Shown one piece after another: positions 32,301 to 40,142 of a stretch of DNA of 64,000 nt. Numbering within the stretch: position 1 is the first letter of the stretch; each line of letters opens with the position of its first letter. The notes below the pieces were generated by a model that saw nothing but the letters and a program-made list of their open reading frames with translations, was not told the DNA's origin and did not search any database. The position numbers were made by a program, and so were the translations under genes. The DNA is from Chelativorans multitrophicus (GTDB taxonomy: Bacteria > Pseudomonadota > Alphaproteobacteria > Rhizobiales > Rhizobiaceae): positions 1,755,001-1,819,000 of the forward strand of contig NZ_JAAAPL010000001.1 in assembly GCF_011317445.1 (NCBI RefSeq). The letters run 5' to 3'.

Positions 32301-35300
32301 TCCTTCCGCGAACTGCTGGGAAACATTCCTTCCGTTTCCGCCCTGGCGCGGCACCTGGATAAGGAAATGCCGCCCGAGGCGGTGCAACAGCCGCTGCCTG
32401 CCCAAACGGCGCAAGGGCCTGGCCAAGCGGTTTCGTCTCCGGCGAGGCAGCAACAGGCAATTACCGCCCCGCCGCCTACCGCCGGCGCGGTTGACGCGAT
32501 CTTCCAATCGCAGATGCTGATGATGCAGCAGCTCTTTGCACAGCAGATCCAGGCGCTCCAGGCGATGGGCGGGGCACAGGCCGCTCAACCGCCAGAAGAA
32601 CTTCCCGCTCCAACCGCGCAGGCTCCTGCTGCCCTTCCCCCATCTTCTGTACCTGCGAAGATGGCGGACCGGGAAATCGGCGGCGAGCGTCTCCGCCTCC
32701 ACAAGCCGGGCGCGCGCGCCAGCGATGGAGAGCTTTCGCCTGAAAAGCGGAAATTTATCGCCGATCTCGCCGAGAGCTATGCGGCGCGGAATGCCCGCTC
32801 CAAGGCCTTCACGGCAGCACATCGCAGCCGACTGGCTGACCCCCGCACAGCCGCGGGCTTCCGGCCCGAATGGAAGGAACTTGTTTTCCCGATCGTCTCC
32901 GATCGTTCCAAGGGCTCGCGCATCTGGGACATCGATGGCAACGAGTATATCGACCTGGTCAACGGCATGGGCCAAACCGCCTTTGGCCATGCCCCCGATT
33001 TCGTCGTCGATGCGATCAGGGCTCAAACGGAGAAGGGCTTTGCCATCGGCCCGCAGACGCCGCTTGCCGGCGAGGTGGCCGACCTCATCAGCAAGATGAC
33101 CGGCCACGAGCGCGTGACTTTCTGCAACACCGGCTCGGAAGCCGTGATGGCTGCGATGCGCGTGGCCCGTGCTGTGACCGGGCGCGAGAAAATCGTCGTC
33201 TTCGGCAACGATTACCACGGCCAGTTCGATGAGGTGCTGGTAAAGGGCAGGACCCGCAACGGCTCGCCCGTGGCGCTGCCGATCGCGCCGGGCATCCCCC
33301 CGAGCTCGCTTTCCAACATGACCGTTCTTTCCTACGGCAGCTCCGAAAGCCTCGATTGGATTCGCGCCAATGCCGAGGACGTGGCGGCGGTCATTATCGA
33401 GCCGGTCCAGAGCCGGCACCCGGAGTTGCGGCCCGTCGAATTCGTCCGGGAGCTGCGGCAGATCGCGAATGAGCGCGAATTCGCCCTTGTCTTCGACGAG
33501 GTCGTTACAGGGTTCCGGGTGCATCCGGGCGGCATCCAGGCCGTCTGGGGCATCCGGGGAGACATGGCGACCTACGGCAAGGTGCTGGGCGGTGGAATGC
33601 CCATCGGCGTCCTGGCAGGAGACAGCCGCTTCATGGACGCGCTCGACGGCGGCAGATGGAATTATGGGGACGATTCCGCTCCCATGGTGGCGCCGACCTT
33701 CTTCGCCGGCACCTTCGTGCGCCACCCGCTGGTGCTCGCGGCAGCCAAGGCGGTGCTGCGGCACTTAGAGGGCGACGGGCAAGCTCTCTACACTCGTATC
33801 GCCGACCGCACGAAGCTCCTCGTCGATGAGCTCAGCGCCGATTTGGCGGCGCGCGGCATCGAGGGCTGCATCAACCATTATTCAAGCTGGTTCGTAACGG
33901 ATTTCAGCAGCCGCGACCCCCTGGGAATGCTCTTTTATCCAAAGGCGCGGATGCTGGGCCTTCATATCCAGGATGGGTATCCCTGCTTCCTCACAACCGC
34001 CCATGCGGAAGAAGATTTCCGGCGGATCGCCGAAGTGTTCAGGGAGACTTTGGACGCGCTCCAGCGCGTCGGGATTCTCGCTCCTGCCGGAGAGCGCGCC
34101 TCCCCGCAACCCGCACCGGTCGCGCGCCCTGCGGCAGAAAATGTCATCACCTCGGCCGGGCTGACGGAGTCCCAGAAAGAGATCTGGCTGGCCGCCCAGG
34201 CAGGAGACGAAGCCTCCTGCTCTTTCAACGAATCTTTCAGCCTCAACCTCCAAGGGACTCTCGACAAAGAGATTTTCGTCCAGGCGATCGAAATGGTGGT
34301 TGCCCGCCACGATGCGCTTCACATCCGTTTCTCGCGGGCGGGGGACCGTTTCGAGATGATTCCTGATTTCAGGATTCCGCTCGAAACCATTGATTTGACT
34401 CACAACAACACGCCTGAAGCGGCACTTGAAGAGATCGTAGCCGAGGAGGCCTCGACACCCTTCGACCTGGCGAACGGACCTCTCGCACGCGCCCGGCTCC
34501 TAAGCCTTGCGCAGGACCGGCACGTCTTAATCTTCACGGCGCACCATATCGTCTGCGACGGCTGGTCGGCGAATGTGATCCTGGAGGAGTTGGCGTCTGC
34601 CTACACGGCTCTTTGCGACGGGAGGACGCCCGACCTTCCACCGGCGCTCTCCTTCGCCGCCTATGCGGACGACGTCGCAGCACGGGAGGCGCAACCCGCG
34701 ACTGAGGAATTCTGGCTCAAGCAGTTCGAGACGATCCCCGAGCTGCCGGAGATGCCAACCGATCGGCCGCGGCCGGAGCAGCGGACTTTCGCCGGCGGCA
34801 CCTGCACCGCCTTTGTAGAGAAGGATGTCTACAAACGGCTCAAAATGGCCGGAGCAAAGAGCGGCGCCACCTTGTTCTCCACGCTTCTGGGAGCGCTGCA
34901 GGTAATGATATCGCGGCTGTCGGGCAGCACCGATATCATCATCGCCATTCCATCGGCCGGTCAGAGCCTCGTTCCCGACCAGACGCTGGTCGGTCACTGC
35001 GTTAATCTCCTGCCGATCCGGCAGCAGATCGATGCCGAGGCCAGATTCGAAGAGCACCTTCGCCAAACCCAGCAGCTCGTGCTTCAGGCCTTCGAGCATC
35101 AGGACTACACCTATGGCACCTTGGTGCGAAAGCTCGGCCTGAAGCGCGACCCCAGCCGGCTGCCGCTCACCGAGATCCAGTTCAATCTCGAACGGGTCGC
35201 CCGCAATGCCGTCTTCAAGGGGCTGTCGGCCAAGGTCACTCCGAATCCCAAGGCTTTCTCCAACTTCGACATGTTCCTCAACATGGTGGAGGGGAACGAC

Positions 35301-37337
35301 GGGATACGCATCGACATCGACTACAACGGCGACGTGTTCGATCGCGCGACCATAGAGCGCTGGCTGGGCCATTTCACGATACTTGTGTCGGTGCTGGCCG
35401 ATGGCATGGGCGCGAAGATCGCCGATCTTCCCATCCTCTCCGAAAACGAGATGCGCTGGCTGATCGAAGAGCTCAATGAGACCGACGCGGACTACGAGCG
35501 AGACCGGTTCATGTTCGAGCTTTTCGCGGCAAAGGCAGCGGAACAGCCGAAGGCGATTGCTGCCGTGCATGAGGGCAAGTCGATCACCTACGGCGCGCTG
35601 GAAGCCAGGAGCAACCAGCTTGCTCGCCATCTCCAGACAAAGCTCTCGATGCCTGGCCTTCGCGTCGCGCTCGCGCTCGACCGCTCCATAGATATGCTCG
35701 TAGCGTTGCTGGCGATCATGAAGGCGGGGCATACCTATGTGCCGCTGGACCCCGGCCATCCCCCTGCCCGCCTGGCCCAGACTATGAAGACCGCCCGCGT
35801 TTCAGGCGTGATCTGTGCAAGCGGGGAGATTGGAAAGCTTGGCGAGCCAGACACGAGCGTCATCCGGATGGACACGGAAAGCGAGGAGATCGCCCGGCAG
35901 GATTCGCGTCCGCTCGACCTGCAGCTCCTCGATACCGAAGCACCCGCCTATGTGATCTTCACCTCCGGCTCAACGGGCACGCCTAAGGGCGTGGAGATTT
36001 CCCACCGGGCACTGGTGAATTTCCTCAGCTCTATGGCAATGGAGCCTGGCTTCTCCTCTGAAGATACATTGCTGGCCGTAACAACCATCTCCTTCGACAT
36101 AGCGGGATTGGAGCTTTACCTGCCGCTCATCATGGGAGGGCGGGTGGTCATCGCCAACCGCACCGAGGTGCAGGACGGCTTTGCCCTGGTAAAGCTGCTC
36201 AGGGCCAGCGGCGCAAACGTCCTGCAGGCAACACCGACACTCTGGCAGATGCTGGTGGAGGCTGGTCTTTCCAATCAACCCAAACTCAAGATGCTCTGCG
36301 GTGGCGAGCCGCTGCCGAAGGATCTTGCCCGGAAACTGCTCACGATCGGCGGAGAGCTGTGGAACATGTACGGGCCGACGGAGACGACCATCTGGTCATC
36401 CGTTGCCCGCATAGTGAATGCCGACGACCCGATCCATATCGGCCGCCCAATCGCCAACACGCAGCTCTACATCCTGGATGGGCATGACCGCATCGCGCCT
36501 GTCGGCGTGACCGGCGAGCTTTACATCGGCGGAGAAGGCCTTGCGAACGGCTATTTCGACCGGCTGGATCTCACCCAAGCCGCCTTCCGCTCGGTCAGGA
36601 TTGGGGACGGCCTGCCCCGCCGTCTCTACAAGACCGGCGATGTCGGCCGCAGGCTACCCGATGGAACGCTTCAGCTCCATGGCCGCCGCGACAACCAGAT
36701 AAAGCTCCGCGGTTTCCGGATCGAGCTTGGCGAGATCGAAGCCGTGATCGGCAAGAAGGCTGGTATCCGGCAATGCGCGGTGGTGGCCGCTCGCAACAAG
36801 AACGGCGATAGGCAGCTCGTCTGCCATTTTGTGCCGGACGGTCAGGAGCTTTCACCTGACGAGCTATCAACCCATGCCAAGGAGCATCTGCCCGCCCACA
36901 TGGTTCCGAGCTTCTGGGTCGCGACAGCAGATCTCCCCAAGACGGCGAACGGCAAATTGGACCGGAAGACGCTGGAAGAACGCGGCGTTCCGCAGCGCCA
37001 CAGCGCCGCCCCTGTCCGCATCAAACCACGCACGCCCATGGAACAGAAGCTGTCCGTCATCTGGCAGGAAGTTCTGCAGGTCGGCGAGATAGGCATCCAT
37101 GACAATCTCTACGCGCTGGGAGCGGATTCGCTCAGCATCTTCCGCATCGCCGCCCGCATGATGGATGACGGCCTGCCGCTGGAAGCCAAGCACCTCATGC
37201 GCCATCCAACTGTCGCGGGCCTGGCCGGTTTTGCCGAGGAGCAGGGCAATGCCGCGGCCAACGGCGCGGTGGCTCCGATCCCCTCGCTACGCGATTTCCG
37301 ACACGGCGCGCGCCGCCGGCTTGAGAGGCTCACATGA
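29298..37337 (+). CDS. Hybrid PKS-NRPS: KS-AT-ACP-aminotransferase-C-A-T
   Basis: This 2679-residue megasynthase has, in order: KS ~16-445 (Cys194 in QSACSTS, His330, His370); AT ~545-895 (GHSVG Ser643; HAFH at 739-742, the malonyl-CoA type); ACP around Ser983 (GFDSL); an Ala/Pro/Gln-rich linker ~1035-1145; a class III PLP aminotransferase ~1150-1590 with Lys1428; condensation ~1615-2050 (HHIVCDG, His1750); adenylation ~2070-2560 (Lys2553 in NGKLDR); and T around Ser2611. The KS-AT-ACP-AMT-C-A-T order matches the mycosubtilin/iturin-type module that makes beta-amino acids. By eye the A-domain code is close to D-I-L-Q-L-G-M-I-W-K, near the glycine code. ATGA overlaps couple it to both neighbours. 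The module reading is strong; the product is inferred. Confidence 0.96.
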   Translation: MTQSVLPDIAAIDENVGRIAIVGMSGRFPGAPSVDALWDLVSKGKHAFAHFRPEELEDAFEDAVRASKDYVPARPYLDDVDLFDAEFFGMYPRETALIDPQFRVFLEICWEAIEGAGYDPYSLPGQVGVFAGSALSTYLINNVLSDREKAEAFASNYQVGMFSELIGAINDTLATRVAYKLDLRGPAFTIQSACSTSLLAVAQACQNLLTYACDMALAGGVSITFPQKRGYIHQEGGMVSQDGFCRPFDADAGGTVFGSGAGVVLLKRMEDALKDGDHIHAVILGYGVNNDGSSKVGYTAPSVDGQAEAISAAHASAGIDPGTIGYIECHGTATPLGDPIEFAGLRKAFGDASMGQSVCALGSVKGNLGHLDAAAGVTGLIKAVHALKHAKIPPMANFQNPNPRIKLEDSPFYIPRELHDWPAQDHPRRAGISSFGVGGTNAHLVAEEAPPSPDLQEEEKEENSSFIIPLSARNESSLRAARRNLAAMLKSGPHMPIAAVAHTLQHGRHHFSHRAAVIAGNIEEAIAGLEGERPITGKATETSPPVVFMFPGQGAQYVGMGLGLYEREPEYARWIDHGARLLEEQAGIDIRKFLCRNNVQGEELSAALKDTRITQPALYLVEYAAARLWMSRGLKPDAMIGHSVGEFVAATLANVMTFDDALLLVAARGQLMQEQPKGAMISVRADAETVRDFLDDGVEIAAINAPKLCVVSGTFEAADVICKKLEAADIAFSRLHTSHAFHSAMMNEAAAALREQTDKIAYGRATIPYISCLTGEWQTDELGTSPEYWARHCRDAVRFAEGLVTVCRDRKPALLEVGPGRTLSTFAAQTIGRSDLAAVIQSLPEHDRASQAASAFAEAHARLWVAGCTLEWPALPAEARRRVPLPTYPFERRRHWIDPPPPIRRAIPNVEASPTGQAASQDGPPYPTPSFGNTPMNAVTPAPSPSRIEKLENALLARLAEMSGEEMTPDALCATFLELGFDSLFIGQFAQKIEKEYKVKLSFRELLGNIPSVSALARHLDKEMPPEAVQQPLPAQTAQGPGQAVSSPARQQQAITAPPPTAGAVDAIFQSQMLMMQQLFAQQIQALQAMGGAQAAQPPEELPAPTAQAPAALPPSSVPAKMADREIGGERLRLHKPGARASDGELSPEKRKFIADLAESYAARNARSKAFTAAHRSRLADPRTAAGFRPEWKELVFPIVSDRSKGSRIWDIDGNEYIDLVNGMGQTAFGHAPDFVVDAIRAQTEKGFAIGPQTPLAGEVADLISKMTGHERVTFCNTGSEAVMAAMRVARAVTGREKIVVFGNDYHGQFDEVLVKGRTRNGSPVALPIAPGIPPSSLSNMTVLSYGSSESLDWIRANAEDVAAVIIEPVQSRHPELRPVEFVRELRQIANEREFALVFDEVVTGFRVHPGGIQAVWGIRGDMATYGKVLGGGMPIGVLAGDSRFMDALDGGRWNYGDDSAPMVAPTFFAGTFVRHPLVLAAAKAVLRHLEGDGQALYTRIADRTKLLVDELSADLAARGIEGCINHYSSWFVTDFSSRDPLGMLFYPKARMLGLHIQDGYPCFLTTAHAEEDFRRIAEVFRETLDALQRVGILAPAGERASPQPAPVARPAAENVITSAGLTESQKEIWLAAQAGDEASCSFNESFSLNLQGTLDKEIFVQAIEMVVARHDALHIRFSRAGDRFEMIPDFRIPLETIDLTHNNTPEAALEEIVAEEASTPFDLANGPLARARLLSLAQDRHVLIFTAHHIVCDGWSANVILEELASAYTALCDGRTPDLPPALSFAAYADDVAAREAQPATEEFWLKQFETIPELPEMPTDRPRPEQRTFAGGTCTAFVEKDVYKRLKMAGAKSGATLFSTLLGALQVMISRLSGSTDIIIAIPSAGQSLVPDQTLVGHCVNLLPIRQQIDAEARFEEHLRQTQQLVLQAFEHQDYTYGTLVRKLGLKRDPSRLPLTEIQFNLERVARNAVFKGLSAKVTPNPKAFSNFDMFLNMVEGNDGIRIDIDYNGDVFDRATIERWLGHFTILVSVLADGMGAKIADLPILSENEMRWLIEELNETDADYERDRFMFELFAAKAAEQPKAIAAVHEGKSITYGALEARSNQLARHLQTKLSMPGLRVALALDRSIDMLVALLAIMKAGHTYVPLDPGHPPARLAQTMKTARVSGVICASGEIGKLGEPDTSVIRMDTESEEIARQDSRPLDLQLLDTEAPAYVIFTSGSTGTPKGVEISHRALVNFLSSMAMEPGFSSEDTLLAVTTISFDIAGLELYLPLIMGGRVVIANRTEVQDGFALVKLLRASGANVLQATPTLWQMLVEAGLSNQPKLKMLCGGEPLPKDLARKLLTIGGELWNMYGPTETTIWSSVARIVNADDPIHIGRPIANTQLYILDGHDRIAPVGVTGELYIGGEGLANGYFDRLDLTQAAFRSVRIGDGLPRRLYKTGDVGRRLPDGTLQLHGRRDNQIKLRGFRIELGEIEAVIGKKAGIRQCAVVAARNKNGDRQLVCHFVPDGQELSPDELSTHAKEHLPAHMVPSFWVATADLPKTANGKLDRKTLEERGVPQRHSAAPVRIKPRTPMEQKLSVIWQEVLQVGEIGIHDNLYALGADSLSIFRIAARMMDDGLPLEAKHLMRHPTVAGLAGFAEEQGNAAANGAVAPIPSLRDFRHGARRRLERLT

Positions 37338-40141
37338 ACAGAACAGATCCGGCCGGCCTGCGCCCGCAGAGCGAACACAAGGTCATCGCCGAGTTTCCCT
37401 GCACGCAGACCCAGCTTCGCTGCTGGTTCCTTGATCAGCTCAAGCCAGGCAATCCCGCCTTGAATGTTGCCGTGCGCTGGGAGATCCGCGGCAATTTCAA
37501 GACTTCGTCCATTGAAGAGGCTTTCCGGCAGGTCATTCATCGCCACGAAATACTGAGAACACGCTTCATCGATATGGGTGGCCGGCCCGTTCAGCAGGTC
37601 GTTGAGAGCGTCGACTTCCGCATGTCGGTCATCGACCTGAGGAATGTCCCCGAGTCCCAGCGCGACGAGCGTGTCCAATCCATCAGCCGGGAAACGGCGG
37701 CGGTGCCCTTCGATCTGCGGGAACCCGGGCTCTTCCGCGTCACCTTCCTCATCGTCGAAAACAATCGCGGGCTGATCTTGATCACCGCGCACCAGACTTG
37801 CTTCGATGGCTGGTCCATCCGCGTGCTCGGCCGCGAAGTGGGCGAAATCGCTTCCGCACTGGATGCCGGCAGGACGCCGAATTTGCCCGAGCTTCCATTG
37901 CAATACGGAGATTTTGCGCTCTGGCAGGCCGAATACCGGCAGAGCTACGGGTTCGAAGCGGAGAAGGATTACTGGAGCAGGCAGTTGGCCGGCGCTCCCT
38001 ATTTCGAGATCCGCCCAGATCGCCCGCGCGGCGCCATCAAGACAAATCGCGGCGATATTGTTTCCGCCGCCATGCCGCCGGAGTTCAGCGAGCGCATAGA
38101 CCAGGCCGCCCGTGGCCTGCAAGTCTCGCTGTTCAGCTATGGCGCTGCGGTCATCAGCGCCGCACTTCAGCGCTTTTCCGGCGAGCGGCAAATTCTCTTC
38201 GGAACGCAGATCGCCGGGCGTGAGGATGTCGATCTCGAGAACCTCATCGGCGTATTCATCAACAATCTGGTGCTGCGCTTCGACGTCACCAGCGAGCGGC
38301 CCTACGCCGACCACGTGCGCAGCGTAAGCGACACGGTCGAAGCGGCGCTAAATCATCAAAGAATGCCATTCAACAATCTCGTCGAGCTCATAAATCCGGT
38401 GCGCGATCCCGCGCGCAATCCGCTGGTCTCGATCAATTTCAACCAGCAGAAGGCATTTCTCGAAGATGCGCGCTACGGCGGATTCGAACTCATCAGCTCG
38501 CCCTCCCAATCGCCCGGCGTGATCTACGACCTAAACTTCATCATGATCGGCAGGCCCGGTGGCTGGCGCATGTCCGTCGAATACAACATGGATCTGTTCG
38601 ATACTGCCACCGCGAAGGAATTGCTGCGTCTCTGGCAGGAGACCTACGAGACGGCGCTCGCAAACCCGGAAGGCACGTTGGCGTCCTTCGGCACGCCTGC
38701 CAGCGCAAGGCGCGGTCCGGTTGCGGCCGCCTCGGGCCGGCTCGGCCTTCTGGAGGCGGCGCTGGCCGGTCACTCGGACGTGGCCGAAGCTGTCGCGATA
38801 GATACCGCCGGCAACGGCGCATATGCCTTCGTATCGCCGTCTCCCGCCCTGGCGCGACCCCTGGAAGCGCTTCCGGAAGAGCTCATGACCTATCTCTCCA
38901 CCCGGCTGTCGCCAAAGGACATGCCGGACGGTATCAGCGTGCTGCTCGCATTCCCTCGCACCCCCGCAGGGGATCTCGATCGGTCGGCGCTGAAGGCTCC
39001 CTCGCCGGGTCCACGCCCGGCGAGGGAGCACCCCGTTTCCAAACCAATCCCAAACGTTGAAGCTGCACCCGCTCGCGAGCAGGAACTTGCGAAGATCTGG
39101 GCGGACGTTCTGGGTGTTGAACAGGTCAAGGGCTCCGACGATTTCTTTGCCCTTGGCGGACATTCGCTTCTGGCCCTGCGCATGTTCTCCGCCATGCGCG
39201 AGACGTTCGGAACCAAGCCGGACCTGGCCCTGCTCTTCAGAGCGCCCACACTGTCCGCCTTTTGCCGAGCATCCTTCGGCGACGAAGCGCCGATATCGGA
39301 GCCGGAGCCTTCGCCGGCACAAGCGGGTGGCGCCCGTTCCCGTTACTGGGAAAAATCCGTCTATCGTGAGGGAAGTGGCGACTGCACGGTTTACACGCTG
39401 AATCATCCGCTTCTCTACTACCACATGGCCAACTCATTGGCCGAGGGCCCGGCTGTAGTGAACCTCCATATGTTCGGCGCCGAGCTCAATGAGGAAATCC
39501 GCAATCAGCCGCTGGAAGAGATCGTGGCCGATGCCATACGCGCGATGGATTTTCGCGCGGATTCCGGTCCGGTCGCGCTGGTGGGACTATGCGTGAACGG
39601 TATTCTCGCCATCGAAATGGCGAGGCAGCTTCGCACCCTCGGCAACCAGGTTCTATGCGTGGCCATCATAGACAGCTGGGCGCCTGGTTATTTCCGCTCG
39701 CTGCCACGCATGCGCCAGGCGCGCTGGAAGATGGAGACACGCATCAAGCGCGCATTCTATTTCACCGGAAAGCTGCTGCGCGGGCGCATCAAGCTCGTCG
39801 ATTACCTCAAGGAATTCAATGCCTCCCAGAAGCTTCTGCAACGTTTCAGCAAAGCTGGAGAATTGACGCAGGAAGAGCTGCTTACCGAATCCGTCACGCA
39901 GCTTCTCGTGGATGCATCGAGAGGATACGAGCTTCGGCCCGTCATGGAGGAAGAGGTTCTCCTTTTCCGCAGCCGAGCCCACCATAAGAGGGCACGAAAG
40001 CTCCTCTTCGGCTGGCGCGGTCTCATCCGCGAGGATTCCGCGGTCCATGACATTGATGGCTGGCACGAGGATTCGCTGACCAATGCGGGCATAGACGGTC
40101 TGGCGGCGGTTCTGTCGAAACGCCTTGCAGCGGGAGACTGA
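37334..40141 (+). CDS. NRPS terminal protein: C(degenerate)-A remnant-T-TE(Cys)
   Basis: The 935-residue protein has a condensation domain at ~20-450 in which HHxxxDG is read AHQTCFDG: His153 is present, but the catalytic second His is replaced by Gln154. From ~470 to ~555 only the small C-terminal adenylation subdomain survives (FPRTPAGDLDRSALK), lacking the large substrate-binding core and the A10 Lys. A normal T domain follows (GGHSL, Ser611). The C-terminal ~675-935 is a type I thioesterase with VGLCVNG, so the nucleophile is Cys753 rather than Ser; Asp780 and His911 would complete the triad. It is coupled to its upstream neighbour by ATGA. Confidence 0.93.
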   Translation: MNRTDPAGLRPQSEHKVIAEFPCTQTQLRCWFLDQLKPGNPALNVAVRWEIRGNFKTSSIEEAFRQVIHRHEILRTRFIDMGGRPVQQVVESVDFRMSVIDLRNVPESQRDERVQSISRETAAVPFDLREPGLFRVTFLIVENNRGLILITAHQTCFDGWSIRVLGREVGEIASALDAGRTPNLPELPLQYGDFALWQAEYRQSYGFEAEKDYWSRQLAGAPYFEIRPDRPRGAIKTNRGDIVSAAMPPEFSERIDQAARGLQVSLFSYGAAVISAALQRFSGERQILFGTQIAGREDVDLENLIGVFINNLVLRFDVTSERPYADHVRSVSDTVEAALNHQRMPFNNLVELINPVRDPARNPLVSINFNQQKAFLEDARYGGFELISSPSQSPGVIYDLNFIMIGRPGGWRMSVEYNMDLFDTATAKELLRLWQETYETALANPEGTLASFGTPASARRGPVAAASGRLGLLEAALAGHSDVAEAVAIDTAGNGAYAFVSPSPALARPLEALPEELMTYLSTRLSPKDMPDGISVLLAFPRTPAGDLDRSALKAPSPGPRPAREHPVSKPIPNVEAAPAREQELAKIWADVLGVEQVKGSDDFFALGGHSLLALRMFSAMRETFGTKPDLALLFRAPTLSAFCRASFGDEAPISEPEPSPAQAGGARSRYWEKSVYREGSGDCTVYTLNHPLLYYHMANSLAEGPAVVNLHMFGAELNEEIRNQPLEEIVADAIRAMDFRADSGPVALVGLCVNGILAIEMARQLRTLGNQVLCVAIIDSWAPGYFRSLPRMRQARWKMETRIKRAFYFTGKLLRGRIKLVDYLKEFNASQKLLQRFSKAGELTQEELLTESVTQLLVDASRGYELRPVMEEEVLLFRSRAHHKRARKLLFGWRGLIREDSAVHDIDGWHEDSLTNAGIDGLAAVLSKRLAAGD

Positions 40142-40142
40142 T

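Noticed and set aside
30924-33764. A 946-residue open frame antisense to the PKS-NRPS gene.
   Set aside because: It lies entirely opposite the AT, ACP and aminotransferase domains, which carry intact catalytic motifs. The translation is rich in Arg/Gly/His with no recognisable domain, as expected for the mirror frame of high-GC coding DNA.
34527-35759. A 410-residue antisense frame opposite the second C and A domains.
   Set aside because: It is a mirror of a GC-rich coding region with confirmed motifs; no start signal is visible.
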